21,244 bases of DNA from JAAYHC01 sp964483175. Lineage in GTDB: Bacteria > Bacillota > UBA5301. Location: NCBI GenBank assembly GCA_964483175.1, contig CAZAAT010000042.1, positions 1 to 21,244 of the forward strand, given 5' to 3'. Under the pieces are notes generated by a model that was given only the letters and a program-made list of their open reading frames with translations, had not been told where the DNA came from and did not search any database. Positions 14,503 to 21,244 of the stretch are shown in pieces; position 1 is the first letter of the stretch; the number at the start of each line of letters is the position of its first letter. The position numbers were made by a program, and so were the translations under genes.

Positions 14503-15249
14503 TTACTTTACGCCAAACCACTTATTGTAGATTTCATCATAAGTGCCGTTGGCTTTGAGCTCTGCCAGAGCAGCATTGACTTTTTTCAGTAGCTCTGTGT
14601 TCCGTTTATTAATCGCAAAGCCATAATACTCCGGATCGAAGAAACTACCTGGTACGACCTTGGCCCGATCCGGATTGTGTTGCATGTACTCGATGGCCAC
14701 AAAGTTATCGCAGATCACACCGGCCACGTTGCCATTTAACATCTCCTGAATGGCATCGGTAACTTCACCAAACCGGGCAACTTTTCTTAAGCCTGGTAGG
14801 TCAGAGGCCACAAAATCTCCGGTCGTTCCCAGTTGCACCGAAACAGATTTGCCTTTCAGATCTTCAGGACTGCGGATGCTGTTATCATTGGCAGGTACCA
14901 AGATAACCTGCTCAGCGTTAAAATAAGGATCGGAAAAATTCACCGATTGCTGACGCTCAGCGGTAATCGTCATAGCCGAAGCGATGACGTCATAGTTGCC
15001 GACTAGTAATCCGGGGATGATCCCTTCCCAAGCCACGTCAACGATCTGAACCTCAAAACCTGCCTGCTTCCCAATCGCTCTAATTAAGTCCATGTCAAAG
15101 CCGGTATACTCCTGGGTGTTCTCATCTACATACTCAAAGGGTGGGAAAGCAGCATTGGTGCCTACCTTGATTACTTGTGCCGCACCTGCCACAAGAGAAA
15201 AACTGAAAACCAATGACAACACAACCAGAATGATCCCAATTTTCTTCAT
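14503..15249 (-). CDS. Amino acid ABC transporter substrate-binding protein, second copy
   Basis: This extracytoplasmic binding protein (SBP_bac_3 family, 248 residues) captures an amino acid for the permease. The signal peptide MKKIGIILVVLSLVFSFSLV is followed by an AGA-A cleavage site at about residue 23 and no cysteine, so it is not a lipoprotein. Typical family stretches are FPPFEYVDE, GFDMDLIRAIG, VAWEGIIPGLLVGNYDVIAS, MTITAERQQSVNFSDPYF and GTTGDFVASDL. The Arg in AERQ and the Asp in the CDN region are in positions that bind the substrate's carboxylate and amino groups in relatives. It is a paralogue of the gene just upstream, of equal length and about half identical by eye. AGGAGG lies 7-8 bases upstream of the ATG. 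Differences at the binding lobe suggest related but distinct ligands. Confidence 0.93.
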   Translation of the reverse strand: MKKIGIILVVLSLVFSFSLVAGAAQVIKVGTNAAFPPFEYVDENTQEYTGFDMDLIRAIGKQAGFEVQIVDVAWEGIIPGLLVGNYDVIASAMTITAERQQSVNFSDPYFNAEQVILVPANDNSIRSPEDLKGKSVSVQLGTTGDFVASDLPGLRKVARFGEVTDAIQEMLNGNVAGVICDNFVAIEYMQHNPDRAKVVPGSFFDPEYYGFAINKRNTELLKKVNAALAELKANGTYDEIYNKWFGVK

Positions 15250-15301
15250 TACCGTTCCTCCTCATCTACTCAGCTACTTATGGTCAGTTCCATAAGGCCG
15301 G

Positions 15302-16048
15302 TTAAAAGTATTTATTATAAATCTGATCATACTTTCCGTTGGCCTTGAGAGCTGCCAGGGCCTGATTGACCTTGGTTAGCAAGTCTTTGTCGGTCTTACG
15401 CAGAGCTAGACCGTATTCCTCCGTCGGGAAGAAGTCGCCTTCGACAATTTTGACGGCACCAGGGTGCTCGGCGATATACCTTTTGGCTACGTTGTCATCA
15501 ACGATACAGGCTATCGCATTACCATTCAAGACTTCTTGGATAGCTTCTGGTACCAGGTTAAAGCGGGCAACTTTCTTTAATCCCTTAAGATCAGAAGCGG
15601 TAAAATCGCCGGTGCTGCCGATTTGCACGGTAACGGTCTGGCCTTTCAGATCCTCCGGCCCCTTTACTGTGGTATTGTTAGCCGGTACCAGGATGACCTG
15701 GGTAGCCGTAAAGTAGGGGTCAGAGAAATTCACCGCTAGCTTGCGCTCCTCAGTAATGGTCATTCCGGAAGCGATAACATCAAAGTTCTTATTTAGCAAG
15801 CCAGGAATTAGGCCATCCCAAGCGACATTGATAAATTCAACCTTCATCCCCAGCTCTTCTCCGATGGCCATAGCCAGATCAACATCAAACCCCGCGGGCT
15901 GATTGGTAACCTCATCAATTATCTCAAATGGCGGGAAGGCACAGTCAGCCGCAAACCTTAATACCGGTGTTTCATTCGCCCCCACCCCAAGGGAAGCCAT
16001 GGAAACCAGTATAGCCAATAAAGACATTGCAACAAGAAACTTCTTCAT
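15302..16048 (-). CDS. Amino acid ABC transporter substrate-binding protein, first copy
   Basis: This is the first gene of the transporter operon, a 248-residue SBP_bac_3 protein. The signal peptide MKKFLVAMSLLAILVSMASL ends at GVGA-N (about residue 24) with no lipobox cysteine. Family stretches are FAADCAFPPFEI, GFDVDLAMAIGEELG, VAWDGLIPGLLNKNFDVIAS, MTITEERKLAVNFSDPYF, QIGSTGDFTASDLKG and the end NGKYDQIYNKYF. The ATG at 16048 has AGGAGG 6 bases upstream, and a consensus-like sigma-A promoter lies about 45 bases before it. A single unpaired-looking Cys is kept near the mature N-terminus (AADCAF), which the second copy replaces with Ala. A tandem duplication is the simplest origin for the pair, and both presumably share one permease. 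The ligand is not identifiable by eye. Confidence 0.93.
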   Translation of the reverse strand: MKKFLVAMSLLAILVSMASLGVGANETPVLRFAADCAFPPFEIIDEVTNQPAGFDVDLAMAIGEELGMKVEFINVAWDGLIPGLLNKNFDVIASGMTITEERKLAVNFSDPYFTATQVILVPANNTTVKGPEDLKGQTVTVQIGSTGDFTASDLKGLKKVARFNLVPEAIQEVLNGNAIACIVDDNVAKRYIAEHPGAVKIVEGDFFPTEEYGLALRKTDKDLLTKVNQALAALKANGKYDQIYNKYF

Positions 16049-16093
16049 CGAGATCCTCCTAATAATAGTACGATTGTAGAAATGCTGTTTATA

Positions 16094-16122
16094 ATTATAC
16101 GTATATCTGTATAATCTCGCAA
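16094..16122 (-). promoter_or_regulatory. Sigma-A promoter of the amino acid ABC operon
   Basis: The minus strand reads TTGCGA, 17 bases, then TATAAT. The -10 is perfect, the spacing is ideal, and the -35 has two mismatches. It lies about 46 bases upstream of the first binding-protein ATG, within the only gap between the flagellar genes and this operon. Confidence 0.8.
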
Positions 16123-16164
16123 GGGGTATTCAGAGTATTTTTTACTGGATAGGATAATAATAGG

Positions 16165-16644
16165 TTACCTTTTTTTATCAAATGAACTGTCGCCGGGTTC
16201 CGGCGTTTTACGATAGGCGAGGCGAATTGACTGCTTGGGAGCAGCAACTGCAGGTTTGTGCATAATGGTTTTCAGCCGTTTTTCAAGAAGGGCGGTATTT
16301 TCCTTTTCAACAGCTTGAAGCTTTTGTAACAGTGTAGCTAGGTTTTGCAGGACGGCTTCGAATTCTACCGATCCGGGCAAACTGGAGACAGCCGAGACGG
16401 AAACCTCATCAACTGCCAGCTCAGCAGCTAGTCTAGTTTTTAACTCCCGCGCGGATTGGTCGAGGTTGTTGATGTTAGCGATGATCTCGCTTTGCTCTGC
16501 GAACAACTCTGTAAGTCTCGTACCTGATTCGTTTGACTTGAGGGTTTCCGTTAATTGCTGTGCTGAGCGCAGAAAAGCGGCATACTGAGCTAATTCCTTT
16601 TCGTAAACTGTGGTTAATTCGGCCAAGTACGTTACCGCCGACAT
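16165..16644 (-). CDS. Small helical protein after fliS, possible flagellar export chaperone
   Basis: I do not recognise a specific family. The protein has 159 residues, is mostly charged and helical (coiled-coil-like heptads through the first 75 residues and again around residues 95-125), and has no membrane segment. Its tail is basic and proline-containing and ends SSFDKKR. The gene two upstream in the operon encodes a FlgN/FliT-like protein that ends SFIDKKR, so the two share a C-terminal signature. The frame is open to a TTG at 16665 inside fliS, but the ATG at 16644 follows the fliS stop by one base (TAA-A-ATG), which points to translational coupling and decides the start. It is the last gene of the flaG operon. 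A secretion chaperone for a filament component is likely from context only. No clear terminator follows it. Confidence 0.6.
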   Translation of the reverse strand: MSAVTYLAELTTVYEKELAQYAAFLRSAQQLTETLKSNESGTRLTELFAEQSEIIANINNLDQSARELKTRLAAELAVDEVSVSAVSSLPGSVEFEAVLQNLATLLQKLQAVEKENTALLEKRLKTIMHKPAVAAPKQSIRLAYRKTPEPGDSSFDKKR

Positions 16645-16645
16645 T

Positions 16646-17068
16646 TTACCTGCCCGCCTCAGCAATATTTAAGCGGTCACCGCTAGGGCTATCTTGCCGG
16701 GCAAAACCAGCGGTGGCCTGGTTCCAAGTGTCGCGCAATTCACTGACTAAACCAATAACCTCATCGATTTTGGCCTGATCTTTCTTGATATTCGCCTCAA
16801 CTAGAGCGTTAATCATAAAATCATAGAGGGAATCTAAATTGGCAGCTATCTCTCCAGCATCCATATTTAGCGTAGCCTTTAACTCAAAGAGGATGTCTTG
16901 CGCTCGAATAATACTATTATTGGCCTTCTCGAGATCGGACTGCTGAATGTGCAGTTTGGCTTGGGACATAAAGCGAATGGCCCCATCATAGAGCAGGGTT
17001 ACCAGTTTTTCCGGGGTCGCAGTCTGAATCTGAATTTCCAAATATCTTTGTTGGGGATTAACAGCCAT
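16646..17068 (-). CDS. fliS: Flagellar export chaperone FliS
   Basis: FliS binds the disordered C-terminus of flagellin in the cytoplasm, prevents early polymerisation and delivers it to the export gate. The 140-residue protein starts MAVNPQQRYLEIQIQTATPE, the normal FliS opening, followed by KLVTLLYDGAIRFMSQAK, the most conserved part of the four-helix bundle. ANNSIIRAQDILFELKATLN and LYDFMINALVEANIKKD complete the fold. The length is slightly above the usual 125-135 because of a short C-terminal tail (QDSPSGDRLNIAEAGR). The ATG at 17068 has AAAGGAG about 10 bases upstream. It sits between two chaperone-like genes, downstream of fliD, as in many Bacillota. Flagellin, its expected client, is outside the window. 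Confidence 0.95.
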   Translation of the reverse strand: MAVNPQQRYLEIQIQTATPEKLVTLLYDGAIRFMSQAKLHIQQSDLEKANNSIIRAQDILFELKATLNMDAGEIAANLDSLYDFMINALVEANIKKDQAKIDEVIGLVSELRDTWNQATAGFARQDSPSGDRLNIAEAGR

Positions 17069-17091
17069 CTCTAAGGGGCTCCTTTCAAAAA

Positions 17092-17505
17092 CTACCGTTT
17101 TTTATCGATAAAGCTTGGGGTCGTCGCAACCTGTTGGTTATAGTATCCTTTCAGGCCACGACGTGAGACCTTGACTTTGTGGTAACCGTTTTTGACATCA
17201 TCCATTCTTGCACTCAAGAGTTCAGAAATCTGACCTTGCTGCTCGTTGAGCAAACCGAGCGTCTCCCGTATTGCCGCCAGTATTTGTTCACACCGTGCTG
17301 GATCGGCAGGCTCTCTGTGAGCTGCCTTATGATCGAGGTCCTCTACTCGGTGCATCAGCTCGCCCCGCTGCTCAATATGGACCACGATCGAGTCTAAGGA
17401 TTCTTCGCTCAGCGTACCTTTCGCAAGCTCAATGAGGCTTTTGGTGAGCTCCACCATTTCACAGAGGAGCGCATGTTTTTCGGTCAGAATATCCTCCAAG
17501 TGCAT
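17092..17505 (-). CDS. FlgN/FliT-like flagellar chaperone
   Basis: This is a predicted cytoplasmic chaperone of 137 residues, made almost wholly of amphipathic helices, with no membrane segment. The N-terminus MHLEDILTEKHALLCEMVEL and a following long helix pair resemble the FlgN family. The C-terminal part, VSRRGLKGYYNQQ and then SFIDKKR, is like the end of FlgN-type proteins, where the filament-cap or hook-junction client binds. Its position directly after fliD suits a FliT role, with FliD as client, while the sequence leans toward FlgN, so I leave the symbol empty. The ATG lies one base after the fliD stop (TAG-G-ATG) and only a weak ribosome site is seen, so translation probably depends on fliD. 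fliS follows after 23 bases. Confidence 0.7.
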   Translation of the reverse strand: MHLEDILTEKHALLCEMVELTKSLIELAKGTLSEESLDSIVVHIEQRGELMHRVEDLDHKAAHREPADPARCEQILAAIRETLGLLNEQQGQISELLSARMDDVKNGYHKVKVSRRGLKGYYNQQVATTPSFIDKKR

Positions 17506-17506
17506 C

Positions 17507-19060
17507 CTAGCGACCGCCTACCATGTTAAACTGGGACATTAACCAGGTTGACTGGGCGTTCATCTGGTTGATCGCTTTTTCGAGGGCGGTAAACTGACGC
17601 CAATACCGGTCTTCGACCATTTGCAAACGCTTTTCTTCGAGATCTATTTGCTCGTTAAGACTGCGAATTTGTTTGCTGACAAAGCTATTATCGACAAGGC
17701 TAGCAGATGTACCGGCAATATCCGTTAGCCGATTGATTGCATTGCCGAGTGTTTCGTAGACCCGTGCCGCAACACCTTTTTCTTCCCAGACCTCGCTGGA
17801 CTTGGTGAAGAGAGTCATTACCTGGTCTGGGTCTGCCTCGATTGCCGCGCGCAGTTCATCTTCTCTAATGACTAGTTTTCCACTTAAATAGTCTTCACTG
17901 ATAATCAACTTGTCGTTTGAACCGTAAACGGCCATCCCAGTGCTGATACCGATTTCATCCAGATGTTTTACCCCGTCGGTAATGCCTTTCACTGAACTAT
18001 ACATTGCTGAGCGCAGTCTATACAGCTCACCTTGGATGGTGGGATCGTTCTTGAGCAGTCCGCTCTTGGCCTTTTCTTCCCACTGCTCGATCTGACGGTC
18101 GGTCAACTGCTCCAACTGCTCCTGGGTTAATGGTTTATAGTCACGGTACCGTTGTTCATTGAGTTCTTTATAGAGAGCGTCCAAAGTCGAATTGTACGCT
18201 TCGACCCAGTTTTTAATCGAATCAAAGATCGCTTCGGTATCCCGACGTACTTCAAGCCTAACCGTACTACCCGCAGGAGTGGTATCCTTGAGGGTAATGG
18301 TAATGCCATCAATCGTAAAAGTATTTGAGGGGCGTTCGGTTTCCAGCCCATTAATCTTGAGGACCGCGTTGGAGCCTACGGCCTCTTCGGTTGATAATTG
18401 TAGGAGTTGTGGGAAAAAGTCATCTTCTGCGCCAAAAACGATCTTCCCGTCTGCTCCGGTCGCTTTACTCGTAATGGAGATTTTATCCGCATAACTGTCA
18501 TAATACAGGGTTACACCAGCATTCTGATTGCTGTTAACCGTAGAGATGATTTTGTTTAGGCTGTCAGTGACCTTAAAGCTAAAGGTTTCACCGTTGATGG
18601 AAAAGGTGATAGTATCGCCGTCTAACTCGTCGAATAAAGCAGAGTTAGCAAAATTATCTCGTTGTGATATCAGTGACATGGATGCATCAATTTTCTCGCC
18701 ATCTGGCTTGGAGATCGACTGAGCACTTATTTTGGAAGCAGCGGTAGCCAAACTGACCACTTCGATGTCTAGGGTAATTTCCCCACTGTTGGTCGAAGCA
18801 GTCGCAGAGATCGCTGACTCGTTGCTACTGATCGCTTTTTTGGCTAGAAAGTTGCGTTGAAGCCGCATCTCAAAGGTAGCATCTCTGAGAGTCTTTAGCT
18901 TTGTATTGATTGAGCGATAATCCTCTTGTTTCCACTCGAGAGTAGTAACTTTTTGCTTGTACGACTCTAACCGCATGCGCTGGACTTTCATCAGGTCGCC
19001 GATGATTTGCTCCATATCCATCCCAGTAGCTAAACCAGCAACGCGCATTAAATTGCTCAT
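17507..19060 (-). CDS. fliD: Flagellar hook-associated protein 2 (filament cap) FliD
   Basis: FliD forms the cap at the filament tip and guides flagellin subunits into place outside the cell. The 517-residue protein opens with MSNLMRVAGLATGMDMEQII, the FliD_N signature with the glycine that starts the coiled coil. A heptad region follows to about residue 60 (KQKVTTLEWKQEDYRSINTKL), then the beta-rich D2/D3 domains with TTPAGSTVRLEV. The C-terminal helical domain, with GIGLSS-like GISTG, RAAIEADPDQVMTLF and NEQIDLEEKRL, ends in MNAQSTWLMSQF. There is no signal peptide, as expected for a type III export substrate. The ATG at 19060 has GGGGTG 5 bases upstream. It is the second gene of the flaG operon. 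Confidence 0.95.
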   Translation of the reverse strand: MSNLMRVAGLATGMDMEQIIGDLMKVQRMRLESYKQKVTTLEWKQEDYRSINTKLKTLRDATFEMRLQRNFLAKKAISSNESAISATASTNSGEITLDIEVVSLATAASKISAQSISKPDGEKIDASMSLISQRDNFANSALFDELDGDTITFSINGETFSFKVTDSLNKIISTVNSNQNAGVTLYYDSYADKISITSKATGADGKIVFGAEDDFFPQLLQLSTEEAVGSNAVLKINGLETERPSNTFTIDGITITLKDTTPAGSTVRLEVRRDTEAIFDSIKNWVEAYNSTLDALYKELNEQRYRDYKPLTQEQLEQLTDRQIEQWEEKAKSGLLKNDPTIQGELYRLRSAMYSSVKGITDGVKHLDEIGISTGMAVYGSNDKLIISEDYLSGKLVIREDELRAAIEADPDQVMTLFTKSSEVWEEKGVAARVYETLGNAINRLTDIAGTSASLVDNSFVSKQIRSLNEQIDLEEKRLQMVEDRYWRQFTALEKAINQMNAQSTWLMSQFNMVGGR

Positions 19061-19074
19061 CTAATCACCCCATC

Positions 19075-19431
19075 CTAAGCCTTGGCATCAATAAAGACGC
19101 CAATGGTCTCCCAGAGCTTGCCGATCATCTCAACAACAGCCTTCGGAGGCATCTCTTTGATTACTTTACCTGTTTCGGCATCTACAACCCGCATTACTTC
19201 GATTTTGGTCTTTTCATCAAGCTCAAATGTAATATCCGTACCAAATGCTCTGGCTACTTGGTTGGCCGCCTCTGCAGCAGCCTGAATGAACTCAGAACTT
19301 ACTTCCACTTCTTGCTGCGGATGCTCCAAATCTTCCTTGACCCGCGGGTATCCGCTGTTAGTACCTGAATGTACAGGACTAGGTATTACTGCAGTAACGC
19401 TATTAATCGGTTGGACCACCTTGTCCACCAC
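19075..19431 (-). CDS. flaG: FlaG family flagellar protein
   Basis: FlaG-family proteins accompany FliD and influence filament length; the precise role is still debated. The 118-residue protein has a disordered, proline- and serine-rich first half, then the conserved C-terminal domain: ITFELDEKTKIEVMRVVDAE, a GKVIKEMPPK turn, and a final helix VVEMIGKLWETIGVFIDAKA. No ATG is available. GTG 19431 is given, though GTG 19419 is in frame and has AAGGTGG 8 bases before it, so the start is uncertain by four codons. It is the first gene of the operon flaG-fliD-chaperone-fliS-chaperone. A sigma-28 promoter lies only about 25 bases upstream, so the leader is very short. fliD begins 14 bases after its stop. 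Confidence 0.85.
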   Translation of the reverse strand: MVDKVVQPINSVTAVIPSPVHSGTNSGYPRVKEDLEHPQQEVEVSSEFIQAAAEAANQVARAFGTDITFELDEKTKIEVMRVVDAETGKVIKEMPPKAVVEMIGKLWETIGVFIDAKA

Positions 19432-19456
19432 CTTCTTACAGAATATTTCATTATAT

Positions 19457-19483
19457 TTATCGGCCTATTAGTCATCTTCTTAA
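19457..19483 (-). promoter_or_regulatory. Sigma-28 (SigD-type) promoter of the flaG-fliD-fliS operon
   Basis: The minus strand reads TTAAG, then 14 bases, then GCCGATAA at 19457-19464. The -10 octamer is a perfect sigma-28 match and the -35 is close to TAAA at normal spacing. Its place 25 bases ahead of flaG fits late flagellar gene control. The rest of the 19432-19615 gap shows nothing else convincing, and no clear promoter for the plus-strand gene. Confidence 0.8.
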
Positions 19484-19615
19484 ATGCGAATTGAAGATAT
19501 CCTGCTTACATCCCGCTTGGGAGGCTCACCATATTTTCAAGGAAAAATACAAAATGTATCAAACTTATATACTAATCCCTTGACTTGATTTACTATGCTC
19601 TAAAGGATGATTTTT

Positions 19616-20728
19616 TTGTTTATCGTATTAACCGGTGCCCAAAAAAACGTAAGTGATTTTCTTATTAGAGATCGCGGACTTAGCATAATTAGGTACATTA
19701 GACCGAAAGAAAAAATAGTCGAGCTGAACTCCTGGGAGCCTGTGGATCAACATTTATCGACTATCAATCGAAGTAAGGGCCTCATTATTTGCGGCGGACC
19801 AGGCTATTCACCCACTCTATACCCTGATGCCTATCCTTTAACCAATAACCTTGAACGTATTAAAGTCCCCATCTATTTCCTCGGCTGTAGCTGGTTCGGC
19901 CAAAGTGCTGATGAACTGACTCTAAAGAATTATCATTTTTCCCCCGAAGCTAGGCTTTTGTTAGACAAAGCCTACCGTTTTGGTGGGCTTAGCACTTGCG
20001 AATCTATTTCCAAAGCTGTTTTGGAAAATAACGGTTATTCCAATGTTACCGTAACTGGTTGTCCAGCGATGTACAACTTGCCGTATCTAGGCAAAGAATT
20101 TATTCCCCCAAGTTCAATAAACAAAATAGTTTTCACAACGCCGCTAAGTATAAAATACGTTCAACAAGCTATCGAAATAATGAATTATTTGCGCAATCAA
20201 TTTCCAAGAGCAGAACTTAACTGTGTATTTCATCAAGGGATTGAACCAGATAGATATACAACTAAGACTGAGAGTCGATGGCTCAAGCTCATGCGAGATA
20301 CCGCTTTAGACAACGGTTGTATTGTACATGATGCAGCCTATAGTTTGGACAAAACCTCATTTTACAGCAATTGCGATTTGCACATTGGATACCGTGTTCA
20401 TGCTCACATTTACTTCTTAAGCGAGCGCAAGCCATCCTTCTTGTTACATGAGGATGGTCGTGGATCGGGTATCACAACTCTTTTTGGTCTCGCAGGAATT
20501 GATGCGTATGATAGCACTCGCCTAAAAGTAGTACGCAAGGGAGCAGACAAAGAGCCGGTACTAGCCGAGGTTAGCGTCCACACAGCCAAGGACCCTGCAA
20601 GTTTTGTAGACTCACTACACGTACTAATTCAGGAGTCTTTAAACAACAATTTTAGTTCGTTTCACCAGATTCCGAAGGTGATCGATTTACACTTCAATAA
20701 TATGAAGAAGTTTGTGTCTGCTATGTGA
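19616..20728 (+). CDS. Polysaccharide pyruvyl transferase family protein (second locus)
   Basis: This is a PS_pyruv_trans-family protein of 370 residues, predicted to modify a surface or flagellar glycan with pyruvate, though close relatives are poorly studied. IVLTGAQKNVSDFLIRDR opens the Rossmann-like first half. LIICGGPGYSPTLYP is the family's glycine-rich site, and FLGCSW and TCESISKAVLE follow. The second half shows DLHIGYRVHAHIYFLSERKP, the conserved G-[YF]-R-x-H motif, and then HEDGRGSG. An ATG at 19607 touches its only ribosome-like site (AAAGG), so it is a poor start. TTG 19616 has AAAGGA 8 bases upstream and begins right at the conserved strand. It diverges from flaG, and its stop is 7 bases from the convergent 163-residue gene. 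It differs clearly in sequence from the copy at 5663-6711. Confidence 0.75.
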   Translation: MFIVLTGAQKNVSDFLIRDRGLSIIRYIRPKEKIVELNSWEPVDQHLSTINRSKGLIICGGPGYSPTLYPDAYPLTNNLERIKVPIYFLGCSWFGQSADELTLKNYHFSPEARLLLDKAYRFGGLSTCESISKAVLENNGYSNVTVTGCPAMYNLPYLGKEFIPPSSINKIVFTTPLSIKYVQQAIEIMNYLRNQFPRAELNCVFHQGIEPDRYTTKTESRWLKLMRDTALDNGCIVHDAAYSLDKTSFYSNCDLHIGYRVHAHIYFLSERKPSFLLHEDGRGSGITTLFGLAGIDAYDSTRLKVVRKGADKEPVLAEVSVHTAKDPASFVDSLHVLIQESLNNNFSSFHQIPKVIDLHFNNMKKFVSAM

Positions 20729-20735
20729 TATAAAC

Positions 20736-21227
20736 TCAAACAGAGGATTTTAACTTAGTTAAAAACTCTTCATCAATGTATTCTAATGCGGCTAACATCA
20801 ATAAAAACCATCTCTGGTATCCGTTAACAATGCTAGCTACCTTATTCTCATAAGTTGAAGCTACTTCTACTCTCGCTTGAGCATTTTTAGCCGTAATTGC
20901 AAGCCTTTGCCCAGCTAAATGCAGTATCAAGACCTGGCAAACATCAGAATTCACTATTTCACGTTCCCACCGTTTGATTTCCTTAAGAGTTTTGTTAAGC
21001 TGATTTTCGGTGGGGAGCTTTTTTAAAAGGGGCCCTAAGCCTGACAGGGCTTCAACACAATAATTTTTCAACAAGTTAGTTTCTTCCTGCAGCTCAACAA
21101 AAAGCCGATTTAGGGTCGAGATTTCAGCAAAAGTTAACGGCTGTCGTAAAGCAGTTCTTTGCTCGAGCATTTCGTCCAATGGGAAATTACGCTCGCAGTA
21201 ACGATCAATTGCTTCTTCCAGACTCAT
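20736..21227 (-). CDS. Unrecognised helical protein, 163 residues
   Basis: I do not recognise this protein. It is predicted to be almost entirely helical and soluble, with no signal peptide or membrane segment. Long amphipathic stretches run through EISTLNRLFVELQEETNLLK and LNKTLKEIKRWEREI, followed by a more hydrophobic region (VCQVLILHLAGQRLAITAK) and an aromatic patch near the end (GYQRWFLLMLAALEYIDEEF). The ATG at 21227 is 17 bases from the window edge; only a weak GGAG is seen 12 bases before it. Its size and helical make-up recall flagellar chaperones or FlgN-like proteins, but I see no family motif. It lies on the same strand as the flaG operon, separated from it by the plus-strand pyruvyl-transferase gene. 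The coding frame is clean and uninterrupted, so a real gene is likely. Confidence 0.6.
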   Translation of the reverse strand: MSLEEAIDRYCERNFPLDEMLEQRTALRQPLTFAEISTLNRLFVELQEETNLLKNYCVEALSGLGPLLKKLPTENQLNKTLKEIKRWEREIVNSDVCQVLILHLAGQRLAITAKNAQARVEVASTYENKVASIVNGYQRWFLLMLAALEYIDEEFLTKLKSSV

Positions 21228-21244
21228 AATATCGGTGTTCTCCA

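Noticed and set aside
16123..16164. Possible terminator after the last gene of the flaG operon (AGTA-AAAAA-TACT)
   Set aside because: The stem has only 4 base pairs, all but one weak, with no proper T-run after it.

Overview
The window is a flagellar filament-assembly cluster joined to a large surface-sugar locus. It most likely comes from a flagellated member of the Bacillota (Clostridia-like), in a draft assembly, because there is one run of 10 Ns. The evidence for this is the FlaG-FliD-FliS gene set behind a sigma-28 (SigD-type) promoter, strong AGGAGG-like ribosome sites, a TagD-type cytidylyltransferase and a glutamine-type amino acid ABC transporter. Both transporter binding proteins have plain signal peptides without a lipobox cysteine. 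This hints at a diderm (outer-membrane) lineage, but does not prove it.

Layout from left to right. (1) 1-3898, minus strand: pseB, pseC, an alkaline-phosphatase-superfamily phosphodiesterase and the start of a glycerol-3-phosphate cytidylyltransferase, all overlapping or nearly touching. (2) 4024-6711, plus strand, divergent from pseB: an ATP-grasp ligase, a HAD hydrolase and a polysaccharide pyruvyl transferase family protein that is interrupted by the N gap. (3) 12926-6714, minus strand: pseI, pseF, pseG, a compact TPP-enzyme relative with lost catalytic motifs, a MenD-like TPP enzyme and an SDR reductase, in one tightly packed operon behind a sigma-28-like promoter. (4) 16048-13108, minus strand: two tandem paralogous binding proteins, a permease and an ATPase, with a sigma-A promoter at one end and a hairpin terminator at the other. 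(5) 19431-16165, minus strand: flaG, fliD, a FlgN/FliT-like chaperone, fliS and a second chaperone-like gene, behind a clear sigma-28 promoter. (6) 19616-20728, plus strand: a second pyruvyl-transferase family protein. (7) 21227-20736, minus strand: an unrecognised helical protein.

How they work together. PseB, PseC, PseG, PseI and PseF cover five of the six known steps from UDP-GlcNAc to CMP-pseudaminic acid, the usual flagellin O-glycan. The N-acetyltransferase PseH is not seen. The MenD-like enzyme, its degenerate partner and the SDR are translationally coupled to pseG. No menaquinone genes accompany them. I infer that this trio makes a carbon-extended or otherwise altered nonulosonic acid for the flagellum. 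The ATP-grasp, HAD, pyruvyl-transferase, phosphodiesterase and TagD-like genes suggest further decoration. This inferred pathway is the best candidate here for something undescribed. Flagellin itself and a flagellin glycosyltransferase are not in the window. No gene-free stretch exceeds about 190 bases, and no tRNA, rRNA, CRISPR array or insertion sequence was seen.
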